From Tubiluchus corallicola (lineage: Eukaryota > Priapulida > Priapulimorpha > Priapulimorphida > Tubiluchidae): a stretch of 64,000 nt of DNA. The notes beneath the pieces were generated by a model. It saw only the letters and a program-made list of their open reading frames with translations. It was not told the DNA's origin and searched no databases. Within the stretch, counting starts at the first letter, position 1. Each line of letters starts with the position of its first letter. Below are positions 35,539 to 44,800 of this stretch, piece after piece. The stretch spans positions 129,001 through 193,000 of the forward strand of contig JAQGDQ010000318.1 of NCBI GenBank assembly GCA_030141605.1, written 5' to 3'. A program made the position numbers and the translations under genes.

Positions 35539-38493
35539 GGAGAAGCGAGAAAAAGAGAGAAAGAAAGAGAGAGAGGGAGGGCCAATTTTGGCAGATGATT
35601 TCGGATTTAGATTTAGATTCGCATTAATTTATTTATCCATTTATACAAAATTAAAAGTTATGCAATTACAAATTAACAATGCATTGCATTAGCTATGAGC
35701 GCAACAGAAGAAATTAACTTATGAGCTATGCTCAACGTGGATAAGACTAAATTAATGATATAAACAACAACAACAACAAATACGTTAAATGGAACGAAGC
35801 AAACAGATCCGAGAAAACGATAATGACGATGATGATGATGAAGATGATGATAATGATAAAGATGATAACGAATGCGAAATTAATGCTGATGACAATGGTG
35901 GTGGTGCTGACAATGATAATGAATTGATGCAAATGGTGATGATGCGTCAGGATCGATGATATAAACCAAGTTTGCCATTTTTGCAGAGTTACGAAAATTG
36001 TGTTAAAATAATGAACTATAAAAAATATAAAGAAGTGTTATTTTCAACTTCGCGCGTGCAACAGAGATGGCAGCACCGCTGAAATGCCATTCACCTTAGA
36101 TGCACAACAGGCTTAAAATGCAACTATGTCGTGGTAATAATGACTTGTTCTCAGATAGTATTTGCTCAACCTCTTTGCTAGCGATTAGCGATACATCTTT
36201 CTTTTTCTTCATCTGTTAGAGCAATAAGACATGTAACAATATTTGCTACTTGATCTAGACACCAGCTTAACCAGCAGCTTAAGGGACAAGAAAAGGGGTA
36301 CCTGAAGTAGGTTTAAAGGACAAGAAAGGGGGTGCCTGAAGTAGGCTTAAAGGACAAGAAAAGGGGGTACCTGAAGTAGGTTTAAAGGACAAGAAAAGGG
36401 GGTACCTGAAGTAGGTTTAAAGGACTAGAAAAGGGGGTGCCTGAAGTAGGCTTAAAGGACAAGAAAAGGAGTACCTGAAGTAGGCTTAAAGGACAAGAAA
36501 AGAGGGTACCTGAAGTAGGTTTAAAGGACAAGAAAATGGGGTACCCGAAGTAGGTTTAAAGGACAAGAAAAGGGGGTACCTGAAGTAGTTTTAAAGGACA
36601 AGAAAAGTTGGTAGCTGAAGTAGGTTTAAAGGAGAAGAAAATGGGGTACCTGAAGTAGGTTTAAAGGACAAGAAAGGGGGGTACCTGAAGTAGGTTTAAA
36701 GGACAAGAAAATGGGGTACCTGATGTAGGTTTAAAGGACAAGAAAATGGGGTACCTGATGTAGGTTTAAAGGACAAGAAAGGGGGATACCTGAAGTAGGT
36801 TCAAAGGACTAGCAAATAGTGAAATACATGTAACAGCGAAGAACTAGTGGCGCAAACGTGAAATTGTTTATGTGATAATAATTCTTTCACGTGAGTCATT
36901 CTTAAAAAAATAGCACGTTTCCTTTCAATATTTAAAGAGTAGATTGTTTTGACCAATAGGTTAAGATTAAGTCCGGACTTTCTTTTAACATTATTCTACC
37001 TTGTAGGCTTCTGAGCGTCAGTATATAACTGAAATATATATATCATCTTTATTCACACATAATGACTGCATTACATGTAATAAATAATAGGGTAAGTAGT
37101 AATTATACACATTATGTTGTTAGTAGCGAATACAACATTTCATTAATATCATTAACTGTGAAACCTTCAATTACATATTCATTAAACAAAGTCCAGAACA
37201 GGATGTACGCTATTATGTTAACAGGTCTATGAGCATTAATATGTTGGTTCACGTGTGCTCTAATACGGTTTCTACCTAGAATACTTATTCTAGTATAGCG
37301 ATTTAACACAGCCAATGAGCAAAGAACTGGTTTAAAAGATAAATTCGTGTTACAATTCGCTTATGGAAGAGAATATCTAAAGGATATTATCAGCAATACA
37401 CAATGTCAAGCTGGAATGAAAATTCCTTGGCAAGTTGAAGATTCGTCTCAAAGACTTTTCTAGATTCAGTAAATAACTTTGACATTTTGTTCTTTGACAA
37501 ATCGTTAAAGGAAAACCGGACGATTGTTTAAACTCAATCTCATTTTAATTTACTGTCCAAAATATACGTCCTCTTGCCTATAAAAGGTAACAATTGTTCC
37601 TTATTATATTTGAATAATTAGCTTAGAAAGTTAATTAACGGCAACCGAACACAGCTATTGCTTACGTCAGAAACTAACCACAGTTTGTGCAATGGCAGGC
37701 GTGTTTCCTTGCGCCTCAAGCTCGTTTGCGTAAGTATTACAGTACTGTTTAAACGCATGATGTCACGAAAAATTGGTTTTACGCCATATGACGTCAAAAA
37801 GACTGCAGTTCGTGATCATGCTTATCACGGTACCGCTTTTTATCTGTCGGCCATGTGAATGTGACAAAAAGACGCCGCTGCCAATCTTAGTAGATTCACT
37901 AGGCAGCGCGTGGCTTAGAAAGTTGAACACAATTTGAGTATCCGAGGTAATTATTATTTAATCTAAGCTTTGATTTAAAATAAGCTATTATAGTTTTCAA
38001 TATTTTAGAGCATTCTTTATTCTGAACTCGTCTTTACACAATCATCCGGTTTTCCTTTAATTGAACATACATAGAAGGAGCAGAAATAAGCATAAAACAA
38101 TTTAAGCATTACTCGTCTATCTGTCACTGACTTAAAGGGACACAAAATGGCCGGTCTAATTCATTGAAATCCGCCAGGAATTGTCTCTTAGCGCTAAAAT
38201 CCCATCTATTTTTGGTGTGAAACGAGCAAATAAGATGGACAATCTAACCTTCAGTACTGAAGTGAATAATGAAGTGACCATGAGAGCCCATTTGCAATAA
38301 TTTTCACTGAACAAATAGCTAATATTATAAATAATTGGTACGAGAGGAATTCAATTTCGAGAGGAAATAATGAGAGGATTCAACAAAGGCTGTACACCTG
38401 CACATATTTTGGACTTAACAGTAAACACAGTACCGATAAAAATATTTTCAAATTCCAAAATGGAAGCAATTCTGTGGAAAAGATGGAACTAGT

Positions 38494-38538
<45 letters not shown>

Positions 38539-38835
38539 GGAGACAGAGAGAGAGAGAGAGAGAAAGAGAAAAACAATGAGAAAGAGAGGGAGAGAAAGAG
38601 AGACAGAGACAAAGACAGAGAGAATGAGAGAGAGATGGAGAGAGAAAGATAGAGAGGCAGAGACAGAGGGATAGAAAAAGATAAAAAGCGAGAGACAGAA
38701 AGAGAGAGAAAGAGAGAGAGAGAGACGGAGAGAGAGAGAAAGAGAGAAAGAGAGAGAGAGAAAGAGAGAAAGAGAAAGAGAGAAAGACAGAGACAGAGAG
38801 AGAAAGAGAAAGCGACACGCACACACGCACACGCA

Positions 38836-38867
<32 letters not shown>

Positions 38868-41800
38868 CACACACACTTACGGGATTACAGCATTTTGCAA
38901 TAAAATTAAAAAGTATACAGACTAAAGTTTAAAATATTCATATTTGGTTGTTTTCTACGAACTTTACCATAAAAAGAAAAAAGGAGGACCAATCAAAGCT
39001 TAGTACACTGTTACCAATAGCCACAGTCACATTAAATTTTAATAACTATTTTTTTTCAAAGGATACAAATGTAATCCTTCCTTCGTTTGTCAACAACAAA
39101 AAGTTTTGCAGCAAAAATATTCAACCGAACGATGTCTTCTCAGTAAGATCTACTATGTTTCAGTCTAACCATCTTACCTACCTCTCCCCTACACAGTGAC
39201 ACAGCAAAAGGACAGATGATTGGGGTGAAGACTGACGAGTGCACTACCTGGGGGCAGGTTAATTACAGGTGCGAGACATTTCCGGTACAAAGAGCAAACC
39301 TTTCTATTTCGTTACCTGCCCATCCAGGACAGGTGTTCAAATGTCCATTGCTCATCCCTAGCTAAGCCCACAGGTGCAAACAAGTTTTTTTTGTGAATAA
39401 CGGTCTATGCAGCATCTGTGCAGGTGGTCACACAAAGAATGTGGGAGGAAGTGAAGTGGACATTAAAAGGTTACCATGGTTACGGGGAAATATTAATGCG
39501 TGACCAGGATAACTTGTTGCACGACACATAATAAGGTGAATTATTATACGGCTGATATACACCATATCTTGCTACATAAATTTCCCTGGAATCATTCCCA
39601 GAAAAAAAAGGATTATGAACGTCCAAGAAAAAAACAGTCAAATTACTTTCATTACGTGTAATTCCATTTTTAATTAATTATACGTATATCTGCATTTTGG
39701 AAGTAAGCGTATTGCGTTTTTGAAATAATCGTGTGTGTAATTGTGTTTTCGTATTAACTATACGCACAATTAATTGTAAGTGTAGGGCTAACTGTATTTT
39801 TGTGAACTGGTCGTACATGTATTTACAAATATGGATCAACTGATTAAACGTACATGTAATTCGTGGTGGAATCACACATATACAGTTACTCGTATTGCAA
39901 TGTGTATATGTGATTGCATTTTTTAAAAACTCTTTGTGTAAATTTCACTTTCGAATTAACTGTATGTGTAACTGCATTTTCGAATTAATTGAATGTGTAA
40001 CTGCACTTTCCAATTAACTGTATGTGAGACTGCACTTTCGAATTAACTGAATGTGTAACTGTACATTCGAATTAACAGTATGTGTAACTGCATTTTCGAG
40101 TTAACTGTATGTGTAATTGCATTTTCGAATTAACTGTATGTGTAACTGCATTTTCGAATTAACTGTATGTGTAACTGCACTTTCGAATTAACTGTATGTG
40201 AGATTGCACTTTCGAATTAACTGAATGTGTAAGTGCTCTTTCCAATTAACTGTATGTGTAACTCCACTTTCGAATTAACTGTATGTGAGATTGCACTTTC
40301 TAATTAACTGAATGAGTAACTGCTCTTTCGAATTAAGTGTATGTGTAACTGCACTTTCGAATTAACTGTATGTGTAACTGCATTTTCGAATTAACTGAAT
40401 GTGTAACTGCATTTTCGAATTAACTGAATGTGTAACTGCTCTTTCCAATTAACTGTATGTGTAACTGCATTTTCGAATTAACTGTATGTGTAACTGCATT
40501 TTCGAATTAACTGTATGTGTAACTGCATTTTCGAATTACCAGCATGACTAATGGCATAGTATTTTTTGCACTCGCACTACATTACACTTACAATAACCAG
40601 CTAGGTATTGCTTTGCAAATTTATTTGAAATAAATAAAGTTTATATATTTTTATATAAGATCCTAGATCCAATTCCTGTAAGAAATCTTCGTGTAACTCT
40701 CACGATTAATAGCTAACCCCAATTATTGTTGTTATTATAATTATTCACCTGAAATTTTCATGATAATTTTGAAGTTTTGAAGCACCAGAGGGCATTCTAG
40801 ACAAGGTCTGGGCGAGAGAGTTTTTAAAGCTATGCCACACCTTTATTTTGCACAAAAACTGACATCTATCGGGTATTAAACGAGTGAAAATTAGAAAATA
40901 ATCGAACTATTATTAGCCGCAGCACAATAAGCAACTACATCTTTGACTACCTCAGACAATAGCAGCGCGTCATAGATATATAAATATTTGACAAGTTCTT
41001 CTTACGCCTAATAGCCTTTAACCTAATTACGTGTTGGCATTGTCAAGAATTACAAATGGCTACTTTAACAATGATAATGGCAAGTTGTCAGAAGTTGAAA
41101 AAGTGGGGCGCCTGCGCGTTCTTTTCAATAGAATTCGTTTGTTCACGTGGCTAAGTAAACAATGATCAATACACATGGCCAAAATTAGTCTAAAAGGACT
41201 TATGCTAGCTAATATTTGCACTGCAATCATTTGATAGTTTACGAAACCAGCAATGTTGTAATAGTCATTTGGTATTAGAACTTTCAGATGTCCTTTAAAT
41301 ACTGAAAAGTTAGTAATACAGTGAACTATGACTGCTGGATAAGTACCAGCCAACCGACCAATCAACCAAATAGCAATGTTGTAATACTGTTTGGGTATTA
41401 TAACTGTTAGATGTCCCTTTAAATACTGAAAAGTTATTAATACAGTGAACTATGACTGCTGGATAAGTACCAGCCAACCGACCAATCAACCAAATAGCAA
41501 TGTTGTAATACTGTTTGGGTATTATAACTGTTAGATGTCCCTTTAAATACTGAAAAGTTATTAATACATTAAAGTATTACTGCAGGGTAAGTACCAGCCA
41601 ACCGACAAACAAAAAAAACCAAATAACCAACCAACAAAGCAACTGACTGACCAACTGACCAACACACTGAACAACCAACTAAACAACCAAGCAACTGAAC
41701 AACCAACTAAACAACCAAGCAATGACCGACCAAGTAATCAACCTGCCAGCCAACTAACTAACTAACCAACTCACCAACAAACAAATGTAAATCAAGCAGA

Positions 41801-44800
41801 CATGTTCAAAATGAGAAACTAATTTCCCATTCAAATGATAAAAACAAAAAAAAAATCTTGAAAATAAAATGTTATTGAACTGAACGCAAATGTGAAGGTT
41901 TTACCTGACGTACATAAACGATAACAATCAAATTTATTTTAGGGTTTGTTTATTTGTTTGAATGATTTTTATTTGTTTGGCATTATTTATCATTATTTCA
42001 TTGTTTATTTTCATACAGTAATTTATTGTACTAACTTATATGGCCTTAACAAAAAACTGGTCTTAGTTTCAAAACTCAAAACAAATACTACAGCGTCCCA
42101 AGCGGAATTCTACTGTACTACCTGTGTTACCAAACGTCGGCGCTAAAATTTACTAAAATTATTTGACTAGATAATTGGAATAATTACACATTACTCTCAT
42201 TAACAGTTTGGTTCCAAAAACAAGAACCTGCCTTCAAGAAATTAGATCTATGACCTATCGGCGTCACGACCACAGTGACAACAAACGCCTGAATTTAGTT
42301 AAACTTCCTTGTATAGACAGTCAGACAACAAACAGTGATTATAGTCAGTAATTTAACTATAACAAGGAACGATTTACTTCGGTTTAATTATTACGTAATC
42401 AATCTAATTATGCAGAATAATTTCGGCTAAACTTTCTCACGTGTAATTAACGAGAACAATTGAAATGACTGTGAAAAGCGTGGGCCATTTGTGTTCGCTT
42501 GTTCCGTGCAGTAAAACGAATGATGGAGTCATTGTTTAGCTGATGTAAACAACGCCGTTTTACCAGACTTTGCACAATATCAGAAAGAAATGACATCAGA
42601 CCAAAGAGTGTTTTCCGAATTTTGAGTCGAGAATGAAACAAATACCTCGAACTTTGGTCTATTTTTTGGAGAAACAGAGACCAAAGCAAAAAAAAAAACT
42701 CCGAGACAAGTACGCACCACTGCAGTAATTTGCACGTCATAGATATGCTTTAAATGAAAATATCGGTGGTCCCTTAGCGTCATAGAAAGGATATCCTGTT
42801 TTTAATGAAAACAAGGCTACATTGCATTTGTCGCAATTTAGATAAACAAACCTTTAGAAACAAACAATCGAACGGACGGCCAGACAGACAGGCGCACAAG
42901 CAGTAAATAAACAAACGTACAAGAATACATGAACAAACAAACACAGTAAAGGAATGCTTGGCACTTTGCAAAAATTGCACGTGACGTGTCTATATAAGTG
43001 AATAAATTATACAATAACTGATTCAGAAACCTTCTTTGACAAAAAGGTCACCAATCTAGCTACACGATAGTGATAGTGACAACTATGTCTATATATCCAT
43101 GCCACAAAAATATAAAAGAATAAAGAGCAAATGATACTGAATTTCTAACTGAACATATGCAGTTCAGTACAGTTTAGTACATCAACTGTAACTTACCACT
43201 ATTGCCAGAAGTTTTGCTATTTCGCTTGTTGGTCAGGGTATTTTCAAAATTTTTCAGACCATCAAATTGTTTTGATGCCAAGAGTTCTTGGAGTCTGCCA
43301 ACAGAATTATCTGTTTCCCTTGCTGTGGACCATCTGATTCGATCAACAGAGAGATCTCTGCTGCCCACCATTCGGCTCCTTTGATTGGCCGTCCACCTGT
43401 CGGCCGACATTGTTCGACTGCTGGGACGATCAGGACGTTGGGTAGCACTTTGGCCCGAGTCTCTTAGCTGATGAACAGACTCTACAGAGCCGGAGTTTTT
43501 ACTAGCAAGTCTGTGTAACCGATTCTTATTGATTGAATGTTTGACGTTAGGTTTTCGTCGCAGTCGCCGTTTTTCACTTGTCGTGTTAGTGTTGCCAGCT
43601 CTCCTGTTCCTGCTGTCAATCTCGTTTCTCAAATTCATCAGTTCCACATCATGTCTGGAGTCAACCGCACCTACCATTTCGTCTTTGTTATTCAACATTT
43701 CTACGTTTCTGTATCTCGTCCTACTGGACATCACAGAAGAAAGGGTGTTACTGTAATTCCTGGGCATCTTGGACAGATAGGGCATTGCACTGTTGAGCAG
43801 GTCCTCGTTGCTTATGCAACGCCGCTTGTCTACTTCTCTGCTTCTCACCCATGCACTTTCGCTTGGAGACATCACCGCTGTTCTGGAGCTTTCCGGCAAC
43901 ATACCACTTCTCCTGTCCAACGTGGTGTCCAAACTTTGAGACCGCGCTCCGACAAAAACTTTGTTCCCCGGCTGATCACACCTTTTTGCTAAATACTGTA
44001 GACTGTTTCTGTAGAAATTTCTCTGCAGTCTTTCTCCACTTTTAAACCGGTCCACCGACGACGCCCGCGAAGATGAGGATGACGGTCTCGGACACGTATG
44101 TAAAAGTGGCTTCTGACTTTCATGCGTATCTTGAGCATTGCTGTTTGTCAAGAGCCTTTGTGGTCTCTCATTATTTCTAAACCGATCAACAGAGGATGCT
44201 CTAGAAAATGAAGACGGTGGTTCAGGACCAGTGCTTAACATTCTGTCATGTGATTGACTACGTGCATCCTTGATGACCGTAGAAACGGGGATGGACATCA
44301 CACTATTGCGATCAGACATCCGAGTGTATCTCTCTTTTGACTGTTCTCGCATTCTTTCCCATTGTGCTGATGTGATACTCACCCTGTCCCAAGAGCCTTC
44401 TCTTGCTGCTCTCTCTGGTTTGTGCAGACTACGAGGGGCAACGTCTCGAGGACGACCCCGTTCACGATCCTCGCGAGGGAGAGGAACGGTGCGGGATCGC
44501 GCAAAATTGTTGCTCTGCACTGGAAACTTGCTACCAGCTTTTGCAAAATAATCCCTCCTTGCCATGCGTTCGAACCTCTCCTTGATCATCTTCTGGTCAT
44601 TTGATTTCTCAATTTCAACAGGCGGATGACGCCTCACTTCACGTCCTATCCAATGGTCAGCAAATCTGGAACGTGGAGGATCGTATTCTGTTTTCCCCAC
44701 CAATCGGTCACTAGACAAGTCCCTTCTGGTACTTGTTCCAATCGCTTCCCTCTGTGACTTGTATTCTAATGCTCTTTTTTCTGCAAGAAATCGGTCAACA

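Noticed and set aside
36282-36812. 35-bp repeats as a CRISPR array
   Set aside because: Head-to-tail units with no spacers.
42447-42980. Minus-strand frames of 66-97 codons upstream of the exon 1 donor
   Set aside because: No domain, repeats or splice-compatible borders.
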